DNA of 55,000 bases from Symbiodinium natans (GCA_905221605.1 CAJNDS010000872.1:1-55000); one strand, 5' to 3'. Counted from the first letter of the stretch, positions 9,818-21,600 are shown. The notes: generated by a model from the sequence alone, not told the origin. Program-made: numbers and translations.

Positions 9818-9930
9818 TAAATAGGGTTTATTTGGAAGCTGGCACTCGTGTTCACAAGAGGAAAAAAGGCCCCAAAACGTATACTTATTTACAAGAGCCA
9901 ACTTCCAAATAGACCCTATTTTAGGTCCTA
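9818..9930. mobile_element. Family E short inverted-repeat element
   Basis: The left end TAAATAGGGTTTATTTGGAA and the inverted right end ending TTCCAAATAGACCCTATTTT form about 27-bp terminal inverted repeats around a 60-bp centre. A second, truncated end lies at 16253-16290. Confidence 0.75.
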
Positions 9931-9946
9931 GGGGGGTCCCAGGCCT

Positions 9947-11520
9947 GAATTAAATATGAAGGCCCCGATTTAAATATGAATATTTAATTCTGGAGCTTCA
10001 TATTTAAATTATTTAATTCGGGCCCGGGAATTAAATAATTTAAATAATTTAAATAATTTAAATAATTTAAATCCTGGAGGGGGGGGGGGCCGGGCCTCCT
10101 CCCGCAGGAGGAATTAAATAATTTAAATATGAAGGCCCCGAATTAAATATTAATATTTAATTCGGGGCCTTCATATTTACATTATTTAATTCCTCCTGCG
10201 GGAGGAGGCCCGGCCCCCCCCCTCCAAGATTTAAAATATTTAAAATCATTTAAATTATTGAAATTATTTAAATTATTTAATTCCCGGGCCCGATTTAAAT
10301 AATTTAAATATGAAGCTCCCGAATTAAATATTCATATTTAAATCGTGGCCTTCTTATTTAAATTATTTAAATCGGGCCCGGGAATTAAATAAATTAAATA
10401 AATTAAATAAATTAAATCATTTAAATAATTTAAATAATTTAAATATTTTAAATCCTGGAGGGGGGGGGGCCGGGCCTCCTCCCGCAGGAGGAATTAAATA
10501 ATTTAAATATGAAGGCCCCGAATTAAATATTAATATTTAATTCGGGGCCTTCATATTTACATTATTTAATTCCTCCTGCGGGAGGAAGCCCGGCCCCCCC
10601 CCCTCCAGGATTTAAATTATTTAAATTATTTAAATTATTTAATTCCCGGGCCCGATTTAAATAATTTAAATATGAAGCTCCCGAATTAAATATTCATATT
10701 TAAATCGTGGCCTTCATATTTAAATTATTTAAATCGGGCCCGGGAATTAAATAATTTAAATAATTTAAATAAATAATTTAAATAATTTAAATCCTGGAGG
10801 GGGGGGGGCGGGCCTCCTCCCCCAGGAGGAATTAAATAATTTAAATATGAAGGCCTCGATTTAAATATGAATATTTAATTCGGGGCCTTCATATTTAAAT
10901 TATTTAATTCCTCCTGCGGGAGGAGGCCCGGCCCCCCCCCCCTCCCGGATTTAAATTATTTAAATTATTTAAATTATTTAATTCCCGGGCCCGATTTAAA
11001 TAATTTAAATATGAAGCTCCCGAATTAAATATTCATATTTAAATCGTGGCCTTCATATTTAAATTATTTAAATCGGGCCCGGGAATTAAATAATTTAAAT
11101 AATTTAAATAATTTAAATAATTTAAATCCGGGAGGGGGGGGGGCCGGGCCTCCTTTTGCAGGAGGAATTAAATAATTTAAATATGAAGGCCCCGAATTAA
11201 ATATTCATATTTAAATCGAGGCCTTCATATTTAAATTATTTAATTCCTCCTGGGGGAGGAGGCCCGCCCCCCCCCCTCCAGGATTTACATTATTTAAATT
11301 ATTTAAATTATTTAATTCCCGGGCCCGATTTAAATAATTTAAATATGAAGGCCACGATTTAAATATGAATATTTAATTCGGGAGCTTCATATTTAAACTA
11401 TTTAAATCGGGCCCGGCCCACCGGGCCCCCTCCCTCTCCCAGAATTAAATAATTTAAATAATTTATATCCTGAACACCCCTTTCGGATTGAAATTATTTA
11501 AATTATTTAATTCCGGGGGG
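9947..11520. repeat. AT-rich palindromic satellite with GGGCCC/G-run punctuation
   Basis: Four to five repeats of about 335-380 bp. Each is built from runs of TTTAAATAA separated by perfect palindromic cores (GGGCCCGGGAATT; AATTAAATATTAATATTTAA) and by GGAGG(G)n…CCTCCTCC arms that recur inverted within the same repeat. Whole repeats could fold into long cruciforms. No coding sequence. Confidence 0.9.
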
Positions 11521-11536
11521 GGGCCTGGTCGGGCCT

Positions 11537-11890
11537 GGCCCCCCCCCGATTTAGTATCGGGGAATTGAAAGATTGATTTCATGTCAATGTCCAGGGGCCC
11601 GATTTGGCCAAATTTTGCCGGGCAGCCTCCGGTCAAAATTTGGCCAAATCGAGCCGCGCCTTTCTGAAGGCCCGAGATTATTTTAAACTATCGCGGCTCG
11701 ATTTGGCCAAATTTTGCCGGGCAGCCTCCGGGCAAAATTTGGCCAAATCGGGCTGCCCTTCGTATGCCATGAGAAATGCGCGGCTCGATTTGGCCAAATT
11801 TTGCCCGGAGGCTGCCCGGCAAAATTTGGCCAAATCGGGCGCCTGGACATTGAAATGAAATCAATTTTTCAATTCCCCGATACTAAATCA
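11537..11890. repeat. Nested fold-back element with TTTGGCCAAA palindromes
   Basis: Outer arms (GATTTAGTATCGGGGAATTG … inverted copy ending CCCCGATACTAAATC) enclose three copies of an inner palindrome: GATTTGGCCAAATTTTGCC, a short GC loop, and its inverse, near 11609, 11699 and 11785. 11890-12085 holds further CGAGCCCGGGCCTCC repeats and AT-rich palindrome ends. Confidence 0.85.
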
Positions 11891-12085
11891 CGAGCCCGGG
11901 CCTCCCCTTCAACACTAAATTACGAGCCCGGGCCTCCCCCCAATACTGAATTACGAGCACGGGCCTCCCCCCAATACTAAAGTACGAGCCGGGGAATTAA
12001 ATAATTTAAATAATTTTAATGCCCGGACGCCCCCCCTGGGGTATTTAAATTATTTAAATTATTTAATTCCTGACCCCCCAACCCC

Positions 12086-13310
12086 GACCCGCAAATGTTG
12101 TTCCTACCCTTTTCCGTTGTGTGTGGTATTTGCAGGACTTTTGCAGGGTGCCAAGGGGATCCCGGCAAATTTTGACCCGCAAATGTTGTTCCTACCCTTT
12201 CCGTTTTGTGTGGTATTTGCAGGACTTTCGCAGGGTGCCAAGGGGATCCCGGCAAATTTTGACCCGCAAATGTTGTTCCTACCCTTTTCCGTTTTGTGTG
12301 GCATTTGCAGGACTTTTGCAGGGTGCCAAGGGGATCCCGGCAAATTTTGACCCGCAAATGTTGTTCCTACCCTTTTTCCGTTTTGTGTGGCATTTGCAGG
12401 ACTTTTGCAGGGTGCCAAGGGGATCCCGGCAAATTTTGACCCGCAAATGTTGTTCCTACCCTTTTCCGTTTTGTGTGGTATTTGCAGGACTTTTGCAGGG
12501 TGCCAAGGGGATCCCGGCAAATTTTGACCCGCAAATGTTGTTCCTACCTTTTTCCGTTTTGTGTGGTATTTGCAGGACTTTTGCAGGGTGCCAAGGGGAT
12601 CCCGGCAAATTTTGACCCGCAAATGTTGTTCCTACCCTTTCCGTTTTGTGTGGCATTTGCAGGACTTTTGCAGGGTGCCAAGGGGATCCCGGCAAATTTT
12701 GACCCGCAAATGTTGTTCCTACCCTTTTCCGTTTTGTGTGGTATTTGCAGGACTTTTGCAGGGTGCCAAGGGGATCCCGGCAAATTTTGACCCGCAAATG
12801 TTGTTCCTACCCTTTTCCGTTTTGTGTGGTATTTGCAGGACTTTTGCAGGGTGCCAAGGGGATCCCGGCAAATTTTGACCCGCAAATGTTGTTCCTACCC
12901 TTTTCCGTTTGGTGTGGTATTTGCAGGACTTTTGCAGGGTGCCAAGGGGATCCCGGCAAATTTTGACCCGCAAATGTTGTTCCTACCCTTTTCCGTTTTG
13001 TGTGGCATTTGCAGGACTTTTGCAGGGTGCCAAGGGGATCCCGGCAAATTTTGACCCGCAAATGTTGTTCCTACCCTTTTCCGTTTTGTGTGGCATTTGC
13101 AGGACTTTTGCAGGGTGCCAAGGGGATCCCGGCAAATTTTGACCCGCAAATGTTGTTCCTACCCTTTTCCGTTTTGTGTGGTATTTGCAGGACTTTTGCA
13201 GGGTGCCAAGGGGATCCCGGCAAATTTTGACCCGCAAATGTTGTTCCTACCCTTTTCCGTTTTGTGTGGTATTTGCAGGACTTTTGCAGGGTGCCAAGGG
13301 GATCCCGGTC
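12086..13310. repeat. 88-bp minisatellite, about 14 copies
   Basis: The unit begins GACCCGCAAATGTTGTTCC, includes GTATTTGCAGGACTTTTGCA and GGGTGCCAAGGGGATCCCGG, and ends CAAATTTT. Copies differ by a base or two, mostly T-run length and T/C at GTATTTG/GCATTTG. Because 88 is not a multiple of three, open frames on both strands here are an artefact. The last copy stops inside GGATCCCGG at the junction with the pyrimidine-rich block. Confidence 0.95.
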
Positions 13311-16230
13311 TCCTGTCTTCATTTCTCCTCCATGATTTTCATTGCTTTTCCCATGAAAATTGCTTCCTTTTGATCTCTCCTCTCTCCTTTCTCTCTCCCT
13401 TCTCTTCTCTTGTTCTCTTTTGAATCTCAAAATCACACCAAAGGAAGCTTCTTTTCCTTATTGAATGAAAAAGAAAAACAAGAAAAGAGATAGGTAAAGA
13501 CACGGAAGAGCTCCACTGCCTATTGTTTCATTCCCTTTCCTCTCTTTCTATGTGTTGTTTCCTTGTCGTTTCAGAAAGCTAGCAAAATAAGGGCAAGGGG
13601 GCTTCCTGAAGAGGAGAGAGGGCACCTATTTTTTTAATTGTAGAGGGGAAAGCGAGAGACAAGGAAGGGAGAGATGATAGATAAAGAAGAGTGCTATCCG
13701 TCTCCTTGTTTCTTGTGTCTTCTCTTCTTTTCAGTTCATCATATTCCTCTTTTCGGCCTGTCTCTTCTGCTCTTTTCCTTACCCTTCTCCTTTTCAAGTT
13801 CTTCCTTTTTAGTTTTTCTGTTTCGAAAAGAAAGAGGGAAGGGAGAGAGAAGGGCGAGAGGATAGATAAAGAAGAGTGCCATCTTCTTTGCGCTTTGTTT
13901 TGTCTCTCCATCTTCTTTGTTCATCTCTCTTCTATTCTTTTCTTGGCTCTTCCCATTAGAATTGTGTTCCTTTTATCTCTGCTCTCTCCTTCTCTTTCCC
14001 TTGTCTTCTCCTGTTCCCCTTTAAATGACAAAAACACAAGAAAGGAAGAAGAGGGGAATGGAGGCCCTTTTCCTGTATTCTCCTGTTGCAATGAATAAGG
14101 AAAAGAGCATAGGAGATAAGGAAGGGAATTGAAAAGAAAATGGGCGATCGGGTGTCCTGTTTGCTAGTTTTCTGCATCTTCAAGGAAGAAAAAAGGACAC
14201 CCGCCCAAGAAGGAAAAGTAACTTAAGAGATAGGGAGGAAATTGAAGAGCTCCTCTCTTTACCTAGTCATTCCCTGTCCTCTCTTCTTATCTGTTGTTTG
14301 TCTTATTCGCTTCAAAAAGCAAAATAAGGGAAAGGCGATTTCCTGAAGAGGAAGAAGGGCGCCTACCTGTGAATAGCAAGATTGATTTTTTCTAATTAGG
14401 GAGAGACTTGCCCCGCCTGAGCCTCCCTGGCCTGCTTGTTGTGGCCACATACAGTTGCGCTTCCAGCAAAATGGCATCCTTGTTATCTCGTCTCACTTCT
14501 CTTTCCCTTCTCTCCTTCTGTTTCCTTTTGACTGATAAACCACAAGAAAGGAACTTGTGTGATAAGGCAGTGGAAGGGTAAGCAGAGGGTGACTCCTGGC
14601 GCGTGGACCGGTCCATACTTCATCATACCCCTCCTCTCGGCCTATCTCTTCTGTTCCTTTCCTTACCCTTCTCCTTCTCATAGTTCTTCCTTTTTGTTTT
14701 CTTATTTCGAAAAGAAAGAGGGAAGGGAGAGAGAAGGGAGAGAGGATAGATAAAGAAGAGTGCCATCTTCTCTGCGCCTTGTTTTGTCTCTCCCACTTCT
14801 CTATTCATCTCTCTTCTATTCTTTTCTTTGCTCTTCCCATTAACAATGCAATCCTTTTGTCTCTCCTCTCTCCTTCTCTCTCCCTTCTCTTCTCCTGTTC
14901 CCCTTTAAATGACAAAAGCGCAAGAAAGGAAGAACAAGAGGGGAATGGAGGCCATGTTCCTTTCTTTTCCAATGGATGGGGAAAGCGAGCGGGGTTGGCT
15001 CCTTGTCCGTAGACCCTCCCCATGCTGCAGCAAATCCCTCCTCTCGCCCTATCGCCTCTGTTCTTTTCCTTGTTCCCAAACGGAAAAAGAAAACGGGTTC
15101 CTTTACATGTTCATTGTTCTTCCTTTTGTTTTTATTTGAAAGGGAAAGATAAGAAAGAGAGGAAAGAAAACGAGCACCATCTTCTCTTTGCCTGATTTTG
15201 CACCTCCCTCTCCTGTCTTCATTTCTCTTCCATGATTTTCATTGCTCTTCCCATGAAAATTGCTTCCTTTTGATCTCTCCTCTCTCCTTTCTCTCTCCCT
15301 TCTCTTCTCTTGTTCTCTTTTGAATCTCAAAATCACACCAAAGGAAGCTTCTTTTCCTTATTGAATGAAGAAGAAAAAGAAGAAAAGAGATAGGTAAAGA
15401 CACTGAAGAGCTCCACTGCCTATTGTTTCATTCCCTTTCCTCTCTTTCTATGTGTTGTTTTCCTTGTCGTTTCAGAAAGCTAGCAAAATAAGGGCAAGGG
15501 GGCTTCCTGAAGAGGAGAGGGCACCTATTTGTTTTAATTATAGAGGGAAAAGCGAGAGACAAGGAAGGGAGAGATGATAGATAAAGAAGAGTGCTATCCG
15601 TCTCCTTGTTTCTTGTGTCTTCTCTTCTTTTCAGTACCCCTCCAGAAAATTCAAATGGCCTCCTTGTTGTCTCTCCTCTCTCACTTCCCTTGCCCTTCTC
15701 TCCTTCTGTTACATTTTAACTAATAAAACACAAGAAAGGAACTTGTATGATAAAGCAGTGGAAGGGTAAGCAGAGGGTGACTCCTTGCGCGTGGACCTTG
15801 CCCATACTTCATCATATCCCTCTTTTCGGCCTGTCTCTTCTGCTCTTTTCCTTACCCTTCTCCTTTTCAAGTTCTTCCTTTTTAGTTTTTCTGTTTCGAA
15901 AAGAAAGAGGGAAGGGAGAGGGAAGGGAGAGAGGATAGATAAAGAAGAGTGCCATCTTCTTTGCGCCTTGTTTTGTCTCTCCATCTTCTTTGTTCATCTC
16001 TCTTCTATTCTTTTCTTGGCTCTTCCCATTAAAATTGTGTTCCTTTTATCTCTCCTCTCTCCTTCTCTTTCCCTTCTCTTCTCCTGTTCCCCTTTAAATG
16101 ACAAAAACACAAGAAAGGAAGAACAAGAGGGGAATGGAGGCCCTCTTTTCCTGTATTCTCCTGTAAAGAAAAGAGGATAGGAGATAAGGAAGGGAATTGA
16201 GGAGCTCCTTTCGCTACTTTCTTATGCCCT
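13311..16230. repeat. Pyrimidine/purine-asymmetric block of internal duplications
   Basis: CTTCTC-rich sequence alternates with GAAGAGGAA-rich sequence. 13311-13735 is nearly identical to 15209-15634; 13738-14140 to 15811-16200; 14500-14960 resembles 15690-16140. ORFs are low complexity (Ser/Leu/Phe or Arg/Lys/Glu) and are shared between copies. No recognisable protein. Confidence 0.88.
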
Positions 16231-16252
16231 TTCCTTTGTATCTACCACACAA

Positions 16253-16313
16253 AAACACGACTCTCAGCTTCCAAATAAACCCTATTTAAGCCACCCCCCC
16301 CCCCCCCCCCCTC
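16253..16313. repeat. Truncated family E end followed by a C homopolymer
   Basis: CTTCCAAATAAACCCTATTT matches the inverted end of the element at 9.82-9.93 kb, followed by a tract of about 20 C. Confidence 0.65.
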
Positions 16314-16319
16314 CCCCTC

Positions 16320-16375
16320 AAACCCTAAACGCTAAACCCTAAACCCTAAACCCTAAACCCTAAACCCTAAACCCC
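16320..16375 (-). repeat. Interstitial CCCTAAA array
   Basis: Eight CCCTAAA units. Confidence 0.94.
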
Positions 16376-16408
16376 TCCAAAAAATAAGAACGAAAGTGGG
16401 TCCGGGCC

Positions 16409-17495
16409 TCAGTCCAGAAGTTCACATCGCCATAGTTCGGCAGGCCATCTGCGTGGCCCTCGTCCTGCGTTGCTTGTCAAAAGGTCTTGGGGTTTAGGGT
16501 TTAGGGTTAGGGTTTAGGGTTCAGGGTTCAGGGTTCAGGGTTCAGGGTTCAGGGTTTAGGGTTTAGGGTTTAGGGTTTAGGGTTTAGGGTTTAGGGTTTA
16601 GGGTTGAGGGTGCAACCGGATTGAGTGTGCAACCGGACTTGTGTGGTACGGCGTCCACAGCCACTACGGCCGGCGTGGCAGGCCCCCTAATGCCGATTGT
16701 ACAAATGAGCACCCAGTCCGACTGAAACAGAAGAACCAAAAGAACCACGATCCGAAATTCGAGCCGACATCACGAATTCTAAGACGAAGTAACGTTCAGG
16801 GTTTCGGGCTTGGGGGGTGATTCTAGACACTCTGAGAGCACTTTCCAGGGTGTTCGAGGACGTTCATGGGGAGGTTGCAGGGTTTGTGGCTTATCGGGGG
16901 TAGCATGAGACCACCCTGAACTCGATTCTCAGAGAAAGGTTCTCAAGGGTTACATGAGCTAAGAAGGTTGAGGGCTTTGGAGCCTCTTGAGGTGATAGTC
17001 GCGATTGCCCTGCTGTCAAAAAAGAATCACATATCCGATGCTTGCGCACCTTCCGGGGATGTACTTTTCGGGGTAGTTGCGTGGTGCCTTCATTCGGGCC
17101 CCTTAATTGGGGGAACCCTTTATATACCCCTTATCTACCCTATCATTAAAACCCAAAGGCCCAAAACTTCAGAACCCTTTAAGGGAAGGAAAGGGACCAT
17201 ACTAAGGGACCGTGCAATGTCCCTTACAGTAGATTATAGGGTTCTTAAGGGAGGAGAGTTCAAGGGGGGTAGGTACCAAGGGAAAAGCTTAGGGGGCCTT
17301 AGGGAGTAGTAGGGAGTTACATACCCCCCTTGAACCCCCCTCCCTTAAGAATCCTATCCCTAAACCCTAAACCCTAAACCCCAAACCCTAAACCCCAAAA
17401 CCTACAAGTAGGTGTACTTCTCCCTCCTCCTCCTCGCTGCCCTGCTCGGACTCGCTTGGGGGCAGCCATCCCACGTCGACGTACGCGCCGCTCAT
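16409..17495 (-). CDS. Two-exon 5' gene fragment, possible methyltransferase N-terminus
   Basis: Exon 1 (17495-17406, 30 codons) starts with ATG: MSGAYVDVGW, then an acidic ESEQGSEEEEGEVHLL. It ends at a phase-0 GT donor (CTACTT|GTAGG). Exon 2 starts at 16464 after ACGCAG and reads DEGHADGLPNYGDVNFWTE. The join is phase 0. The YG…FW pattern resembles the N-terminal YG…YWD…RY segment of METTL13-type methyltransferases, so these may be the missing first exons of the gene at 5.2-6.5 kb; that link is a hypothesis. The 941-bp intron holds two telomeric arrays and a hairpin element. The 3' limit of exon 2 is uncertain. Confidence 0.5.
16491..16611 (+). repeat. Interstitial TTTAGGG array with TTCAGGG sub-block
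   Basis: Seventeen units, five of them the variant TTCAGGG in a row. 16620-17090 shows no clear exon. Confidence 0.94.
17233..17357. mobile_element. Family F hairpin element
   Basis: TATAGGGTTCTTAAGGGAGG… pairs with the inverted …CCCTCCCTTAAGAATCCTA; the arms of about 37 bp include TTCAAGGGGGGTA. Intron-internal if the gene model at 16409-17495 is right. Confidence 0.65.
17358..17400 (-). repeat. Interstitial CCCTAAA array
   Basis: Six units including CCCCAAA variants. Confidence 0.9.
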
Positions 17496-17506
17496 GCCAG
17501 CGCGGG

Positions 17507-17599
17507 TTTTAGGGTTTAGGGTTTAGGGCTTAGGGTTTAGGGTTTGGGGTTTAGGGTTTGGGTTTTGGGGCTTGGGGTTTAGGGTTTAGGGTTTAGGGC
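17507..17599 (+). repeat. Interstitial TTTAGGG array
   Basis: Twelve to thirteen units with TTTGGGG/CTTAGGG variants, directly upstream of the ATG-bearing exon. 17600-17727 is GC-rich without a firm frame. Confidence 0.92.
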
Positions 17600-17727
17600 G
17601 GGGGGGGCTCCGCAACCGCTTAAACTTAGGGCACAGCTTGAACGCATTCCGTTTGTTCAGAGTTTGGTATCTGGGACTAGGCTCTTGGCCCAGGCTTTTC
17701 GGGCAAATAAGGGCTGAGGCGGGCGGT

Positions 17728-17774
17728 CCCTAAACCCTAAACCCTAAACCCTAAATCCTAAACCCTAAACCCTA
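17728..17774 (-). repeat. Interstitial CCCTAAA array
   Basis: Six to seven units. 17780-18160 has no exon I can support. Confidence 0.92.
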
Positions 17775-18169
17775 CAAGGATTGTGGACTCAGGGCCGCCA
17801 CCTCTCAGGGGCTCGAGCTGAGAAGAGCAACTGCAACTGGCATTGCGGACTCGTGGGGCCCTGAGCAGCCCCAAAAATCGGAGGGTAAAGTGGGCGGGGA
17901 CATGCCCCTAACTCAGAACTCTACAAGCGCCTCTAAACTTTACAAGGTCCGGAAAGCGAAAAAACAAAGAAACTCCGAAACCCGAAAAGAGATTTACGCA
18001 TGCAAAGTCCATGACATGCCACCGAGCCCTGTTCAACCTCACTAGCACCCCATAAACTGAGAATCAGGCATGAGAGCCTCTCGCACATGGAAGCTGCGGA
18101 GGACTCCCACCTGACGGGGCTTAGGGTTTATATAAGGTTTAAGGGTTTAAGTGAAAGGTTGCCCTTTGT

Positions 18170-18380
18170 GCGCCGCCACGAAGGTATTACCTCGTTAAGA
18201 TGGGGGAACATCCGAATTCGGGGCTTGTGCCCATGTGAGCCCAGTGAACCCCTGACCCATGAGGACATGAACTTCTCGAGAAGTGCCAAGTGCCAAGCTC
18301 AATCACGCGAAATGTCTCTGATCCCAAGATATATGGTGGAGGGTGCTTCGGGCAAGAACTCAAGCAACGCACCGGCATGA
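18170..18380 (+). CDS. Candidate terminal exon, hypothetical protein
   Basis: The open plus frame reads SEPLTHEDMNFSRSAKCQAQ and ends GASGKNSSNAPA-stop at 18378-18380. It is protein-like but has no recognised family; a minus frame overlaps it. Confidence 0.35.
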
Positions 18381-18560
18381 CATTGAAATGTAACATTGAC
18401 AAAAAAACCTATACAGCATTCGCAAAGCAGCCATGATTCGGTTCATCCCTACATTGCTCGATTCACCGGCCCCCCAGACACTTTCCCACCCAAGTTAGCC
18501 CTAGAGGCATAGACGCATAGACTGCTGCCGAGTCGCGTTCCTCTCCCTCAGAACCCTGTA

Positions 18561-18658
18561 TAAACCCTAAACCCTAAACCCTAACCCTAAGCCCTAAACC
18601 CTGAACCCTAAACCCTAAACCTTAAACCCTCAACCCTAACCCTAAACCCCAAACCCTA
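18561..18658 (-). repeat. Interstitial CCCTAAA array, degenerate
   Basis: About 14 units with CCCTAA, CCCTAAG, CCCTGAA and CCCTCAA variants. Confidence 0.92.
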
Positions 18659-18659
18659 T

Positions 18660-21600
18660 ATTCACCCTGAAGGGCTGAGCCTCGTTGAGAGTGCGGGCAC
18701 CGGAGATCAGGGCAACCGCCTCCCGCTTCTCGCTCAGGCTCGGCTCACCTTTCCAGAAAAAAATTTTAAGGGGGAATAGACAAGGGGCAAGGGGGAGGGG
18801 ATGAGGCGTGTCTGTGTGTATGTGTATGTATGTAGGTATGTATGTATGTGTGCGTGCATCGGGCTCGCATAAACACCCGAGGTAGCATTGCAAAAACCCT
18901 GAAACCAGACCTCTCCACCCCTAAACACCAAACTCCTAGACCCTGAAACATCGTAAAACCCTGAATCCTACAGCCCCAACAAAAGCCCCCCATCCCAAAA
19001 ACACCAAAAAGCCAAACCCCCCATATCCGGCTGTTCTCCCACCTTCCTTGGCCGGCATGGGCCTCAAAGGACAGCCAATTCGCAGTTGTCAGTCAATGTT
19101 GCACGGCTTGCCCATTAGGGTGTAGGGTTTATGGGTTTAGGGTTTACTAAACCCTAAATTAGGGTTCAGAAGTTAAGGATTTCGGATTTGAGGTGCTAGG
19201 CTTTTAAGTTTAGGGTGCCCACATACGGGGGTTTTCCGAAATGAGGGGCACCTTACTGAGGTCCTGGGTATAAGGGAATTCGACTATGTGGGGGACACTA
19301 GTAGGGCCATTGTTTTCGTAAACCCCCTGCGCAATGCCGGGTTGCTGGCCCAGCATCATTCATAGAGTTTTGGACTTCTTGGGCTTCCGATGTCTGCCAA
19401 CACCCGAGTTTTAGCTCAATTCTACCTGGTTCGTTGTGCTTTTTCGTGTGAGTGGCTCCACGAAACGGCTTCCGATGAGGTCTTTCCTTAGGTTCTCGCC
19501 ACATTTCACGAGGGCCGCAACCCAAAACGTTACTTGAGGGTTGGGTCGTTTGATGATGTCGGCGTTTGGTCTTGCACAGTCGCTGTGCGGGCTGGAAAGA
19601 AACCTTTACAGTGCAGGCTGAAAATAAACGTTTAAACACGAAACTTGAAATCCTTAAACCCTAAATCCCTAAGCCGATTCCGTGAACCGCATGGATGCTT
19701 GAGACAGCGTGTGTTGTTCCACATCCTTGTGAAGTATCATGTACAAACAAGCAAAAGCGCTGCAAATACCAGCGCTGTGGGCATGGTTGCCGAAGGCATG
19801 GACAATAGTGACAGCTTTTTCTCCTTCCACATCCTTGCGTACAGAGATGCACAAACGCTGCAAGGGCATGGGTCGCGAAAGGCATGGATGCTTGTGACAA
19901 CGCGTCTTGTTCCACAGCATTGCACGGTATCAGTATGTTATACAAACAAGCGAAATCGCTGGACGCAATACCAATCACATTTTTAATCTCCCCCCAACAC
20001 ACAACCCAACAAAAAAGACAAACAACAAGCCCAGACCCAGCTGTTTGTCAGGAGTCGCTCGGGGGCGCGCGCCCACCTGGAACATCCTAAAACCCCGAAA
20101 GCCCGACACTAGAAACCCCTAACCCTAAACCCTGAACCCTAAATCCGAAACCCTAAATCCTAAGCCCTAAACCCTAAACCCCAAACCCCAAACCCCAAAC
20201 CTGACGGCAGGCCGAGGGTCTCGGACTTCAGAAGGTTCGGCTTGAGGTTCGACGCCTCTGGGTGGGGAGGGGGGGAGGCCCATGTGAGAGGGTTTAGGGT
20301 TTAGGGTTTAGGGTTTAAGGTTTAGGGAGCCCCCATACCCCTCAATTAAGGAATAGACCGTAAATTTCTAAAGGGATCCTTATTATGATTTAAGGAAGAT
20401 TCCTTAATTCAGGGTATATTGGGCTCTTTGGGCAGGTTGGGTACGCCTCAGGGTACGGCTAAGGGTGCGGACCAGTAAAGAAAGTTTCGGGGTCGGAGGG
20501 GGGGGAGGGGGCGGCGGTGGCTGGGTTTGAAGTCTTGGCGCGGCCTCAGGCTCTTGGGTAGCTTGGGCAGCACCACACGGACAGGATGAGGCGTCCCAGC
20601 TGAAGAACAGAGTTTGGCATATGAGGGCTGGGGAGTTGGCCCTTTCAGAACTTTGAAGCTCCCCCCAAAAGACAAAACCCAAAGCACCACTCTGTGCAAG
20701 CAAGGGCAAGGGCATACAGTAAGGGATGTCTCGGCAATCGCTGCTGTCCGGGTCGCTTTGACCAGCCGGCTGCGCAGCTCAGATGTAAGCTCCTTCCTGC
20801 TTCGAGTTCAGGGTTCAGGGTAGGATTTAGCGTTTACGCTTCAGGGCAAGGGCGTTGGGTCGGAACGGATCAACCCAGATCAGCCGTGCTTCAGGTGCTC
20901 AGGGGGCACGTAGGATGCTCAATTCATCGAAGAACAAAGTGCTAAACGATTCTTGCAGCCTGACATCTGCCACTGCTGCCTCGCACTTCTACCCCGTGGT
21001 TCGCTAGATGAGCAGCCTATGAAAGAAAACCTCCAGCCCCAAGTTCATCAACTCCCTTTAACCCCAGTAACCCTCTGGGCCGTCCGAACCCAAGGACCCC
21101 CCCCCCCCCCACACATTCGGGGCTCCCATACCGCGGCCATGCGCCCTCCATGCCCCCTCCATGCCCCATGCCTCCCTCCACCCCAAACACTCCCCTAAAC
21201 CCCACCAAAACGCCTGCTCCCATGCTCGCCTAAGCCCCTTGTAGACCCCTAGCTGAATATCTTGTTGGCTTCCTATATCACCAAAGACAGCCCATGACCT
21301 CCCCAACCCCCAACCCCCAACCCTAAACCCTAAACCCTAAACCCTGAACCCTAAACCCGAGCCTCTCCAGGCCAAGGGCCTCGCTGGCCCGGCGTGCAGA
21401 GAGCACCTCCTTCAGGTCCTTGTGGCTTAGGGTTCGGGGTTTAGGCTTTGGGGGTTTAAGGGTTGAGGGTACCAGGACATGGCATGCTTCATTGCAGGGC
21501 AGCTTGTGTTACGAGGTATGGGTACGTGAACCCAAACACCGATCCAATCCTTCATGAGCCCGAATAAGTGCAGCCCGACCATCTCATAAACCATCCTCTG

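Noticed and set aside
12086-13310. CRISPR-like array
   Set aside because: The whole 88-bp unit is conserved, with no variable spacers, in a eukaryotic context.
12016-13436. Nested ORFs of 84-172 codons on both strands
   Set aside because: They are translations of the 88-bp minisatellite; unit length not divisible by three explains openness in all frames.
13311-16180. Several 60-135 codon ORFs
   Set aside because: Low-complexity Ser/Phe/Leu or Lys/Glu/Arg frames in pyrimidine/purine-rich duplicated DNA.
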